Source: Chlorobiota bacterium (GTDB lineage: Bacteria > Bacteroidota > Ignavibacteria > OLB7). From it: 64,000 bases of DNA. A program made the position numbers and the translations under genes. Below are positions 38,039-47,078 of the stretch, piece by piece; the first letter of the stretch is position 1, and each line of letters opens with the position of its first letter. The notes under the pieces were generated by a model. It had not been told where the DNA came from. It made no database searches and saw only the letters and a list, made by a program, of their open reading frames with translations. The DNA lies in contig JAEUSP010000136.1 in NCBI GenBank assembly GCA_016788565.1, positions 62,001 to 126,000 of the forward strand. The letters run 5' to 3'.

Positions 38039-40321
38039 TTACTTCGGCTTATCCCCGCCAAAATCTTTGTCGTTTTGGGGTGATAGAGCTTTGTCCTTGT
38101 CAATATCACCCTGCGGCGGAGCGTCCGGTTTTTCGTTGGGGCCATCCACCTGGGTGGCGGGGTCTTCGGTGCCATCGGTGGCATCGGTGCCCAACACATC
38201 GGTTGGCGGGGCGGTGTTTTCAATCGGTGCATCGCCAGGGGTTAGCGTTCCGCCACCGGCTGCCCCTTTTGCCGCGCCGCTGAACTCGCGCACGTCGTAC
38301 GGCAGTCGGTCATCTTTATACACCATCGCCATGAACCGGCCCCACACCGGCGCGGCGGCTTTCCCCCCCTGGCCGTACCAGCCAGTGAACTTGATTCGGT
38401 GGTCGTCGAAACCAACCCAAACGCCGGCCACCAGCTCCGGCGTGTAGCCAACAAACCAGGCATCGGCAAAGTCGTTGGTGGTTCCGGTTTTTCCGGCGGC
38501 TGGGTAGTTGAACCATTGGCGGATGGAGCTTGCCGTGCCGCCATCCACCACGCCACGCATCATCGAGACCATCTGCCCGGCAATTTTTGCTGGCAACGCT
38601 TCGTGCAGCACACGCGGAGCTTGGTAAATCACCCGCCCCCACCGATCCTCAATTTTCGTCACCAGAATTGGCTCCACCGCAACGCCATCGTTGGGGAATG
38701 CGGTGTAGGCTGCGGTTAGCTCCAACGGGGTGACTTCCGCGCTGCCAAGAGCAATGGAGGGGAGGTCGGGGATGGGGGATTTGATCCCCATATTTTTTGC
38801 CAGGCGAACCACTTTTGCCGGGGTTGTCCGCTCGCAAATCAAGCGCGCAGCAACGGAGTTGACGCTGAATTTCAGCGCGCTGCGCAACGTTAGCGCGCCG
38901 CCGGTTCCCAGAACTTGCCAAGTTTCGCCGCCGGGCATTCGATAAACAAACGTACCGGCGGAAACCCCCGACCCCGGGTTCATTCCTTCCTCCAACGCCG
39001 AGGCATAGACGAACGGCTTGAAGGAGGATCCCGGCTGGCGGCGGATTTGGGTGACGTGGTTCAGCCCCATTCCGGTGGAAGGGTCGCGCCCGCCAACCAA
39101 TGCGCGGACGTATCCGGTTTTTGCCTCCATCACCACAAACCCTGTCTCAATCTGGATTGCTTCTTTTTTCACCGAGTCAATAAAATCTGGGCGGCTGGCC
39201 AAGGCCCTCAAGATTTTTGCGCGGTGTTCATCGTTGATTGCCGCCTTGTACTCCTCGGTGTTGCGGGCGGCGCGTTCCACAATCTGCTTCAGCAATCGCT
39301 CGCGCCCGCGCCAACTCCATCCAGATTCAAACTGGCGTTGAAATCCTTCCAGATGTTCGCGCACGGCTTGGTTGGCGTATTTCTGCATCCGGCTGTCAAT
39401 CGTGGTGTAGATCACCAAGCCGTCGCGGTACAGGTTGTAGCCTTCCAGCTTCGGTTCTTTGGAAAGGATTTGGCGGACGGCTTCCACAAAGTGCCCGGCA
39501 ACGTTCGCGACCCGTTTCCGTTTTGCCAGCTTTATCGGCATCCCGGCAAACTTGCCGTACTCACCTGTGGTGATGTAGCCCATTTCCTGCATCAATGCCA
39601 GCACGGTGTTGCGGCGGTCAATGGCGCGGTCGTAGTGCTGCTCGATGTCGTAGTTTTCCGGCCCTTTCAGCACGCCAACAAGGTAGGCGCATTCATCCAG
39701 TGTGAGGTCAATCGGGCGTTTGCCGAAGTAGATTTCCGCTGCCACCTGAAGCCCGTAGGCCCCGCGTCCGAAATAGACGGTGTTGGCGTACATCTCCAGA
39801 ATTTCATCTTTGGTGTAGGTGCGTTCAATCTGGACGGCGGTCAGTTGCTCGCGCAGTTTGCGGGTCATGGAAACCTCCTGCGATAAGTAGAGGTTCCGCG
39901 CAAGCTGCTGGGTGATGGTGCTGGCCCCTTCTTTGGTGAGGTTCATCGAAAGGACGTTTTTCACCAACGCCTTGATGATCCGCTCAAGGTTCACCCCCCA
40001 GTGGTCGTAGAATTTCTGATCCTCGGTGGCAATCAGCGCGTGGATGAAGTTTGGGGGGATCGAGTCGAAGGTGATGTAGGTTCGGTTGTGAACAAAGAAC
40101 TGATCCAGTTGCTGGCCGTCGGCGCTGTAGATGCGGGTGGAGAGGTCGGGGCGTGGGTTTTCAAGCTCTTCCAGATCGGGAAGGCCGCTGAAAATATCCA
40201 CCGCAAAAACCCCCACCACCAACAGAATGAACGCAGCAACCACCAACGTGATCCCCATTGCCGAACGGAAATAGGAACCACGAAGCCCGGAAGAAGATTT
40301 TGGAATATCGGAAGGCATCAT
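38039..40321 (-). CDS. mrcA: Penicillin-binding protein 1A-type peptidoglycan synthase
   Basis: This bifunctional enzyme polymerises and cross-links peptidoglycan in the periplasm. The 760-residue protein has an N-terminal membrane anchor (about 23-41), a GT51 transglycosylase domain with the catalytic Glu in ATEDQKFYDHWG (E100), and later EGASTITQQLARN and FGRGAYGLQVAAEIYFGK. The transpeptidase domain has Ser432-x-x-Lys435 in GSSFKPF, SVN in KFSVNSVAA, and the KTG motif in AAGKTGTTNDFADAWFVGY. A polar Asp/Pro/Lys tail of about 70 residues ends the protein. It is followed by the ROK kinase after 4 nt. A repeat-bearing spacer of 220 bp separates it from sbcC upstream. Confidence 0.93.
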   Translation of the reverse strand: MMPSDIPKSSSGLRGSYFRSAMGITLVVAAFILLVVGVFAVDIFSGLPDLEELENPRPDLSTRIYSADGQQLDQFFVHNRTYITFDSIPPNFIHALIATEDQKFYDHWGVNLERIIKALVKNVLSMNLTKEGASTITQQLARNLYLSQEVSMTRKLREQLTAVQIERTYTKDEILEMYANTVYFGRGAYGLQVAAEIYFGKRPIDLTLDECAYLVGVLKGPENYDIEQHYDRAIDRRNTVLALMQEMGYITTGEYGKFAGMPIKLAKRKRVANVAGHFVEAVRQILSKEPKLEGYNLYRDGLVIYTTIDSRMQKYANQAVREHLEGFQRQFESGWSWRGRERLLKQIVERAARNTEEYKAAINDEHRAKILRALASRPDFIDSVKKEAIQIETGFVVMEAKTGYVRALVGGRDPSTGMGLNHVTQIRRQPGSSFKPFVYASALEEGMNPGSGVSAGTFVYRMPGGETWQVLGTGGALTLRSALKFSVNSVAARLICERTTPAKVVRLAKNMGIKSPIPDLPSIALGSAEVTPLELTAAYTAFPNDGVAVEPILVTKIEDRWGRVIYQAPRVLHEALPAKIAGQMVSMMRGVVDGGTASSIRQWFNYPAAGKTGTTNDFADAWFVGYTPELVAGVWVGFDDHRIKFTGWYGQGGKAAAPVWGRFMAMVYKDDRLPYDVREFSGAAKGAAGGGTLTPGDAPIENTAPPTDVLGTDATDGTEDPATQVDGPNEKPDAPPQGDIDKDKALSPQNDKDFGGDKPK

Positions 40322-40376
40322 CGTGCGCGAATCGGTTGTCTTGAAAAGAAATTTAGGATCATCTGAAGGTAGCGAG

Positions 40377-40502
40377 CGGCGATACTCGAACTCTCTTTTC
40401 TTCCCTCTGTGCTCTCTGTGTCTCTGTGGTTTTTTCCCTCTTCAGAAGCCAAGAAGAGAATGAACCACAGAGGCACAGAGGACACAGAGAGGGGGAAAAG
40501 AG
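40377..40502. repeat. Palindromic intergenic element, copy 2
   Basis: This is the same element as at 29108-29216. The left arm is 40403-40431 and the right arm 40462-40493, with a longer loop (30 nt). It lies in the spacer between sbcC and the penicillin-binding protein gene. Confidence 0.85.
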
Positions 40503-40541
40503 AGGTCGGTAGAATCCCGGAATCGGCTATCCAGAAATTCA

Positions 40542-43500
40542 TCACTCATATCCCACGGTTGTTCCGTTTTCGGTTGTTGCTGGGGCCACAATCAATTTCC
40601 GGGGGATGCGCTGGCGAAGCTCGCGGACGTGAGAGATAATGCCAATGGCCCGGTTGGGGGAATGAAGCCGCTCTAGCTCATTCATCACGGCATCCAGCAA
40701 CTCGCTGTCCAGCGTGCCGAAACCTTCATCAAGGAAGAAGAACTCCAGCGGTGCGTGGCCAAGCTGGATGGTGTCGCTAAGGGCCAACGCAAGGGCAAGG
40801 GAAACCAGAAACGTTTCCCCCCCGGAGAGCGTGCTTGCCTGGCGCTGAACGCCGCCGTCGCGGTTGTCAATAATGCTGAAACCGCTCTCCTGGTCGCTGC
40901 GGACACCAAACCGATGCTGGGTTGACCGCGCCAGCAGTTGGGTGGCGCGGCGGCAGACGTCGTCTAACCGCTCGTTGGCAAGATAGTTCACAAACTTGTT
41001 GCCGCGAATATATTTCCCCAACTGCTCGATTGTGGCAATCTGCTGGAAGGTTTTGCTGCTGTCGGCTTGTCGCTGCTTCCATTTCTCGTTCTGTTCGGTG
41101 CAGATCTGCAGCGCGCTGTTTGCCACCGCTTTCTTGCTGATTGCTTCACGCATGGCATCGTCTGCGCCCTGCTTGGCTTGCTCCAAGTTCTCCACTTCTT
41201 CAGGGGTCACGGTGTTGTTGGCAACTTGCTCGCGCAACTCCGCTTCCCGTTTCCGCACGTCGCTAATCTGCTGCTGGGCGGTTGTGATTGCTTGGGCAAT
41301 CTCCGCAATCTGATCTGGTAGTAGCAGTGCCGCCGTTGCTTCTTCTTGGCTGGAAAATCCTTCGCGGGCAATCGCTGCACGGCACTCGGCGCTGGCTGCG
41401 TCGCGGCGTTTTTCCTGGCTGCAGAGTTTGTTGTAGGCTTCGTCGGCAGCTTTTTTCAGATGCCCCTGCGTGGTCTGGGCGGAATCGTAGGCGCGGTTGG
41501 CGGCGGTATGATCTTCCTCTATTTTCTCTGCTTCTGCTTCCCGCTCGCTCAATATCTGCTCCAGCGTTTTGCCGTGTGTGCGGTTCGGAGCAATGCCGTC
41601 CAGCGTTTCTTTGATGAATGTTGTGCTGGCCTGCGTCTCGGCTGCAAGTTTGCCGTGCGCTGTTTCGGCAGCGGTCAGCTTGTTTTGAAAATCTTGCTCG
41701 GCTGCGCAAGTTTTTTTCTCCTTTTCGCGTGCGCTGCTCAACTCACCTTCCAACCCTCTGCAGAGTTTGTTGAGTTCATCAATTTTCTTCTCGCGGCTGG
41801 CAATCGTGCTCAACTCCGTCTGGATTTCCTCCAGCGATTTTCCCCCGCTGCATTCGGCCAGTTCCCGCTCGGCTTCGGAGAAAGCGGTTTGCTGGTTGGC
41901 GATGCTGGTGCCAAGCAGGTTGCAGGTTTTTGTGATGCCGTCCAACTCCCACTCAATTTTTGCCAGATCGTTCGTTCCCTTTCTCAGAAACCCCTCGTTG
42001 GCGTTGATCTGTTCTTCCACCTCTTCCCGTTTTTTCTGAACATTTTCTTTTTGATGCTTGGCTTCCAAGCCTTGCTCGGTCACGTCGGCAATGGCGGATT
42101 GAAGTTGGGTTGCCGAGGTTATCGCCATCGGCTGCTCCACCTCTGCCAGCCGCGCCACCAGGTTTTGAAGCTCGGTAGCGATGCGGCTTTCGGCAGTGGT
42201 AATGGCTTGCTGGATGCGGCTTACCTCCGCTTCGGCGGTGGCAATCTGGTGGGCTGTTTTCTGGGCGATTTCTTCTGCCTGTTTCAGCGCGGCCGCGCAC
42301 TGCCGTTCGTGATTCCGCAGGGTGGTTGCTTGCTGCTGCTCGTCATCTTCGGGGTGGTACGGGGCGGGGTGTTCGGTGGCCCCGCACAACGGGCAGGGGT
42401 GGCCATCGTGAAGATGAGCAACGGCGGTGGCAAGCCCCAACTTCCGCTCCAATTCCTCGCGCTGGCTGCGGGCGGTTTGGTGGTTGGTCTCGGCTTCGGC
42501 GATTGCTGGCCGCTGCGTTTCCAACTGCTGACGCAGGCGGCCCAGGGCTGATGCTCCTTCTTCCGATTGCTTCCGAAGTTGATCTATCGAATACGCTGCG
42601 ATAACCCCACGCGCCGTTGTAAGGTGGCCATGTGCCGCGCGCAAACGCTCCACTCTGGTTGCCAACTCAGCCTCGGCGGCCACGCTGTCGCTCAGTTGTT
42701 TTTTGGCGTTTTCAAGAACGGCTTGCAAGGGCTGAAGCTGGTCGTTGATATTCTTCTGCTGTTGCTGAAGCTCCGTTTGCCGTTGCTGCGCCGTTGCAAG
42801 CTCGGCTTGTTGTTTTTCAAGCTGAGCTGCCACGTTGTTCCGATTCTGGAATCGGTCGGCAAGCCTGCGTATCTGCTCCCGTTGCTGGGCACCGAACTCC
42901 AGCGATTGCAACTCTATTGTTGCCTGGGCTTGCTTGGCTTCGGCTGCGCGAGTTTTGCTTTCGGCTGCTTCGCGTGCGTTGGCTGCGGTCTGGTGCCGTT
43001 GTTTTGCTGCGCCCAGGGTTGTTTCGGATTTGCGCAGCTCCTCGATGTTCTCTTGCAGCTTCCGCTTCTCCTGGCGTAGTGACTTCAGCGTATCTATCAC
43101 CTCCCTTCGCTTCCCCTGGCCTTTGAATGTTGCTTGGGCTTGTTCAAGCCGTGTGCGGGATTGCTTCAACTCTGGCTCGTTCGCGTTCAGCTGGCGGATT
43201 ATGGCTTTGTAGTCGTTGTCGGCTTGGTTGTGCTGGTCGCTGGCGGCCGCCGCGTTGGCGATTGCTTGGCGGGTTGCTTCGGCTTGCTGGGCGCGCTGCT
43301 GTTTTGCGCGGTTCGATTGCAGCAATTCCTCCTGGCCGGGGATGGCCGCAATCGCCGGCTGCAAACCGGAGAGTTCCTCAATCCAGCCCAACAATGTGCG
43401 GGCGGATTGGGCTGCGGCGGTGGCTTCTTTCAGCTGCGCCTCGGCAGCAGTGAATGTTTCGGCGGCGGTTTGGGCCTGGTTGCGGCGATCTTCCAGTGCT

Positions 43501-44141
43501 TGGTCGTTGTATTGCTCCAGTACGGCTAACGCCCCCACGGCTTCTGCATTTTCGGACTCCAGCTTCTGCTCCAATCGTTTCATCTTCAGCTCCAACTCAC
43601 TGCCGTACTGCTGCAAGCCGAACAGCCGCTGCAAGGTTTTGCCCCGCTCGCCGGGGGGAAGCGTAAGGAAGCTGGCGAACTCCCCTTGCGGAAGCATCAC
43701 CGCGTGCTGGAAATCTTGCAGGTTGATGCCGATAATGCTCTGGATGGCCTTCTCCATTTCCCCTTTTTTTTCGGCCAGCACAAGGTCGCCCTCGGAGGTG
43801 TGGTGGATCAGGCGGAGCTTGCGGACTTCGATTTTTTCTTTTTTCTGAACAAGGTGGCGTTCGGCGGTGTAGCATTGGCGTTCGGTTCCGTTACCGATCT
43901 CGAACGTGAAGCTAACGGCAGCACCTTTTTCTTGCTCGTTAATCACCCCATGGATTCCGTGCGACGCGCGGCGGACATCGCCATACAAGGCCAGGGTGAT
44001 GGCATCAAGGATGGATGATTTGCCGCTTCCGGTGGGGCCAAAAATGCCGAACAAACCGTCGGCCAGCAGGCGATCAAACGTGATAACCTGCTTCTGGCGG
44101 AAGCTGTGCAATCCGGTGATTTCCAGAGTGATGGGACGCAT
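40542..44141 (-). CDS. sbcC: SbcC-type nuclease ATPase subunit
   Basis: The 1199-residue SMC-like protein opens MRPITLEITGLHSFRQKQVI and has Walker A GPTGSGKSS (35-43). It continues with long Gln/Glu/Ala-rich coiled coils and a zinc hook at mid-length (C583 and C586 in HPCPLCGATEHP). The C-terminal ABC signature LSGGETFLVSLALALAL and Walker B FFFLDEGFGTLD complete the head. With SbcD it forms an ATP-dependent nuclease that processes hairpins and protein-blocked ends during repair. No sbcD gene lies in the window. Inverted repeats are abundant here, which is the kind of DNA SbcCD acts on, but that is general. ATG 44141 gives the standard N-terminus; the open frame to 44234 adds unrelated residues. 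Confidence 0.93.
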   Translation of the reverse strand: MRPITLEITGLHSFRQKQVITFDRLLADGLFGIFGPTGSGKSSILDAITLALYGDVRRASHGIHGVINEQEKGAAVSFTFEIGNGTERQCYTAERHLVQKKEKIEVRKLRLIHHTSEGDLVLAEKKGEMEKAIQSIIGINLQDFQHAVMLPQGEFASFLTLPPGERGKTLQRLFGLQQYGSELELKMKRLEQKLESENAEAVGALAVLEQYNDQALEDRRNQAQTAAETFTAAEAQLKEATAAAQSARTLLGWIEELSGLQPAIAAIPGQEELLQSNRAKQQRAQQAEATRQAIANAAAASDQHNQADNDYKAIIRQLNANEPELKQSRTRLEQAQATFKGQGKRREVIDTLKSLRQEKRKLQENIEELRKSETTLGAAKQRHQTAANAREAAESKTRAAEAKQAQATIELQSLEFGAQQREQIRRLADRFQNRNNVAAQLEKQQAELATAQQRQTELQQQQKNINDQLQPLQAVLENAKKQLSDSVAAEAELATRVERLRAAHGHLTTARGVIAAYSIDQLRKQSEEGASALGRLRQQLETQRPAIAEAETNHQTARSQREELERKLGLATAVAHLHDGHPCPLCGATEHPAPYHPEDDEQQQATTLRNHERQCAAALKQAEEIAQKTAHQIATAEAEVSRIQQAITTAESRIATELQNLVARLAEVEQPMAITSATQLQSAIADVTEQGLEAKHQKENVQKKREEVEEQINANEGFLRKGTNDLAKIEWELDGITKTCNLLGTSIANQQTAFSEAERELAECSGGKSLEEIQTELSTIASREKKIDELNKLCRGLEGELSSAREKEKKTCAAEQDFQNKLTAAETAHGKLAAETQASTTFIKETLDGIAPNRTHGKTLEQILSEREAEAEKIEEDHTAANRAYDSAQTTQGHLKKAADEAYNKLCSQEKRRDAASAECRAAIAREGFSSQEEATAALLLPDQIAEIAQAITTAQQQISDVRKREAELREQVANNTVTPEEVENLEQAKQGADDAMREAISKKAVANSALQICTEQNEKWKQRQADSSKTFQQIATIEQLGKYIRGNKFVNYLANERLDDVCRRATQLLARSTQHRFGVRSDQESGFSIIDNRDGGVQRQASTLSGGETFLVSLALALALSDTIQLGHAPLEFFFLDEGFGTLDSELLDAVMNELERLHSPNRAIGIISHVRELRQRIPRKLIVAPATTENGTTVGYE

Positions 44142-44273
44142 GGTTGAGGTTGTTGAACGATTGAGAAATAGAGTTGATGGAGCAAACTGTTCGGCTGGGG
44201 AGCAGTGGCTGCGCTGCCGATGCGCGGGGGGCAATATACAAACCGGAGCGTGGGGGATTGCAGCCCCAACACA

Positions 44274-45203
44274 CTACCCTCCCCCCTGACCAACCCCCCG
44301 ATTTAACGCCCCGTGAACCGCCAGCGCGTGCGACGCGGTTTGCTGGGCAAGGGCGCAGGCTTCCGGCTTGCTGAGGCCTTGCACCACCCCGGCAATAAAC
44401 CCAGCATTGAAGGCATCGCCGGCACCGGTGGCATCCACCACGCGCACATTTTCTGGCGGGGCGAACCACTCCAACCCGCCGTCGTCCCAAAGCGCGCACC
44501 CCTGGTCGCCAGCTTTCATGCAGATGATCCCCACCCCCTGCTCGGCAAAATGCCACAGCAGATTTTCAACCGTCACCCCCTGCCACGCGGCTTCCAAGTC
44601 GGCTTGCGAAGGGAGCAAGATATCCACGTGGGGAAGCACCTGGGCGATGCGGCGGTGATACTCCTCCGGCGAACTCCACAATCGCGGGCGGTAGTTGGTG
44701 TCCAGCACCACCGTGACTTCGGCGGAAACCGACTCCAACAACGCAACCAACCGCGCCGGCTCCTTCATCACCGCAAGGGTGATGCCCGAAATCAGTAGCA
44801 TCCGCGAAGAACGGACAAACTGGGATAAACGCTCGGTGGAGTAATGGAGCAATGTTTCGGTGGCGGCGGAATCGTGCCGCCAGTAGTGGAAATGGTGATC
44901 GCCGGCTTCGTTCAACTCAATAAAGTACAGCCCGTTGCGCCGCCCGGGAAGCCGCAAGGTGTGGGTGATATCAATCCCTTCGGATTGCAGCCCGCCAACA
45001 ATCATTTCGGTGAAAAGGTCGTCGCCAACCGCCGAGATGAACCCGGTGCGAAGTCCAAGCCGCGCACCGTAGAAGAGTGTGTTGGCCGCGTCGCCAGCAA
45101 AGGTTGCGCGGAACTGGTTATCCTGCTGGTGTTCCTGCCGCCGTGAAAATTCCACCAGGCACTCGCCAACTGAAAGGAGATCGAAGAATTGAGTAGCATC
45201 CAT
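44274..45203 (-). CDS. PfkB-family carbohydrate kinase (KdgK-like)
   Basis: The 309-residue ribokinase-fold protein begins FFDLLSVGECLVEFSRR. Substrate-binding features are TFAGDAANTLFYGARLG and FISAVGDDLFTEMI. The catalytic PfkB signature 2 is VVDATGAGDAFNAGFIAG with base D263. The set of motifs fits 2-keto-3-deoxygluconate kinase or fructokinase members; no pathway partner is adjacent to decide. The start is ATG 45203; an open frame to 45446 adds 81 residues without homology. It is divergent from the 45466 gene and ends 133 nt before sbcC starts, so the two may be transcribed together. Confidence 0.85.
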   Translation of the reverse strand: MDATQFFDLLSVGECLVEFSRRQEHQQDNQFRATFAGDAANTLFYGARLGLRTGFISAVGDDLFTEMIVGGLQSEGIDITHTLRLPGRRNGLYFIELNEAGDHHFHYWRHDSAATETLLHYSTERLSQFVRSSRMLLISGITLAVMKEPARLVALLESVSAEVTVVLDTNYRPRLWSSPEEYHRRIAQVLPHVDILLPSQADLEAAWQGVTVENLLWHFAEQGVGIICMKAGDQGCALWDDGGLEWFAPPENVRVVDATGAGDAFNAGFIAGVVQGLSKPEACALAQQTASHALAVHGALNRGVGQGGG

Positions 45204-45465
45204 ACGACTGCAAGCTACGCAGCAACGTTCTACGGTCGGCACAGAGCTTGACGCGGCAGGGTGGATTCCGGGCTTGGCGGGAGCATGCTTGCGGCAAAAT
45301 TTTGCGATGGATTGTGGCGATTCTTTGGTTGCGGTTGTGGCCGCTTGTCGCGTATGTTTCGGCCAAGTACGGAAAGGGTGTTGGCATATCCCGGCTGGTG
45401 CTGGATATGCCCTCCGCAATCCTTCCCCTGCATCAACAAAACTCACTCACTTCTTTTAACCGCGT

Positions 45466-46017
45466 ATGCCTCCACAATCAGGAACCTCGTCCGATTTGCC
45501 CGCAATTTTTATGGACCTTACCCGCCGGCTGGCAGGGATGCTGCTGATCCTTATCGCTGCGGTGCTGTTTTTTATTGATTACGACTACCGAACCCACGGC
45601 GGTGGGGAGAATGAGGCATTCAGCATCTACGGGGTTGTGGCGGTGATTGGGCTGGTGGTCGGGACACTGATTGCAGCTTGGACCCGCCCAGCCGCCGGGC
45701 GCGCACTGCAACGCTACGTGAAAACCTTGTCCGAAGCGGATTTGGAAATCGCCATGCTGTACGCCCCGCCCAACGCAACACGGGATTGGGTGATTGAGGA
45801 AGTGATATTGCCAAACCGGCACTTCCTGATGTACCACCGCGGAAGCAGTGTGCGAACTCACCCGGCAGATGACGTGGATGGACAGAAACGGAAAACCGTG
45901 ACCGGAAGCGTGAGCTACGGGAAAGCGGGAAATGGGAACGTGGAGGCGGTGGTGGCGCAGATGAACGATAAACGGTGGCGAGTACTTTCCATGCAGTTGC
46001 ACCCGCCACAGAGTTAA
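45466..46017 (+). CDS. Small membrane protein with two TM helices, unknown
   Basis: The 183-residue protein has two predicted membrane segments (LAGMLLILIAAVLFF and YGVVAVIGLVVGTLIAAW). A 100-residue soluble domain of mixed alpha/beta character follows, with VIEEVILPNRHFLMYHRG near its middle. I do not recognise a family. ATG 45466 or ATG 45511 could be the start; neither has a good RBS. It is convergent with the DUF4870-like gene at 46248 across a 230-bp spacer in which I see no terminator. Confidence 0.6.
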   Translation: MPPQSGTSSDLPAIFMDLTRRLAGMLLILIAAVLFFIDYDYRTHGGGENEAFSIYGVVAVIGLVVGTLIAAWTRPAAGRALQRYVKTLSEADLEIAMLYAPPNATRDWVIEEVILPNRHFLMYHRGSSVRTHPADDVDGQKRKTVTGSVSYGKAGNGNVEAVVAQMNDKRWRVLSMQLHPPQS

Positions 46018-46247
46018 GCCGCACAGAACTCCAAACCGCCCCGCTGATGCTTGGGGAAATAGTGGGCAATCCAATCCTTGCAGTGCTTCGTATCTGCTAC
46101 CGTTCAAGGTGAGCTGAGAGAGAGAGGAACCACGCCAGCCCGGCTGAACCGGCACGCGCGGCATCTGCAAGTACAAGGATTTAGGGATACCGACGTACCA
46201 AGCAGATGCCGCCGTGCTGTTTTATTGATGCCCCAACGACGCTCAAC

Positions 46248-46748
46248 TCACTTCAAGAAACGGATGCTTAACGGGTACTTCCAGACCTCACCATTGCTGG
46301 ATTTCACCCCTGCAAGAATTGGGAAGATGATGCTGAGAACAAAGACAATAACCAAGAACGGAATGCCGATTAACAGGAAGCTCAGGATACCGAAAACGGC
46401 GTAGTAAAGGACCTGTGAAATAATCCAATTTGCGGCGTTGCGTCCGTGAACCTCTATTCCTGGCAGGTCGTTCTTTTTGGTTTGCCAGATGATAAACGGA
46501 AGGATAAAACCGGCAAAGGGAACCACAAACCCGGTAAGCATGGAAAGGTGCAGGAACATCCCCCACCGTTGGGTTTCGGGGTCGGTGATGGTGTCGGCAT
46601 CTGCGTCCATCAGCATCAAGTCCCCCACCTCGGCGCGCGTCTCCACGTGATCGAACAACGCCTGTTTGGCCAGCGCGTACTCTTCGTCAGTTAGCCCGCC
46701 AGCAAGGTGCAGTTGCTGAAGTTTCTTTAGCCCTTCGGTGATATCCAT
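46248..46748 (-). CDS. SHOCT plus DUF4870-like membrane protein
   Basis: The 166-residue protein starts with a SHOCT-like helix pair (LKKLQQLHLAGGLTDEEYALAKQALFD). It then has a DUF4870/Tic20-like four-helix membrane domain (WGMFLHLSMLTGFVVPFAGFILPFIIW; NAANWIISQVLYYAVFGILSF; IGIPFLVIVFVLSIIFPILAG). DUF4870 proteins are common small inner-membrane proteins of unknown function; SHOCT is often a membrane-associated oligomerisation element. The start MDITEGL has GAAGAT upstream, which is a weak RBS. Nothing in its neighbours suggests a role. Confidence 0.8.
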   Translation of the reverse strand: MDITEGLKKLQQLHLAGGLTDEEYALAKQALFDHVETRAEVGDLMLMDADADTITDPETQRWGMFLHLSMLTGFVVPFAGFILPFIIWQTKKNDLPGIEVHGRNAANWIISQVLYYAVFGILSFLLIGIPFLVIVFVLSIIFPILAGVKSSNGEVWKYPLSIRFLK

Positions 46749-47078
46749 ATATCTTCAGTCAAGTTTTCGGTTTCTGTGGAATGAAGCCCGCTCTTCGCCA
46801 CCACCCCACCAAAGGTTGCGCCCACCTTCCCCCTCTTCTCTTCTTCGCGTCCTTTGCGTGCCTCCCCTCTGCGTCTTTGCGTGAACTCTTCTTCGTAGCC
46901 CCCTCTTTCCCTCCCTCAAAGTTGCCACTTTTTTTCGCTCCTTCTTCAATCTTGCTTCAATCTTGGCATCAGTTGCCGGAAATCTTGGTGTGCGGGGAAT
47001 ACCTTGATAGCAGGTGATTCTCCCATGCAACGCCGATGGTTGCTGTGGAGGTTTCTTTCAGGCGATTTCAGACATCGA
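46749..47078. other. Gene-free region before the giant 3635-aa gene
   Basis: This 330-bp spacer holds a C/T-rich direct-repeat-like tract at 46848-46890 (GCGTCCTTTGCGTGCC and GCGTCTTTGCGTG), of a type common in intergenic DNA. The promoter of the giant gene should lie at about 46970-47060; no confident motif. An open frame from 47004 is in phase with the giant gene, but those 25 residues carry no signal sequence. Confidence 0.5.
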
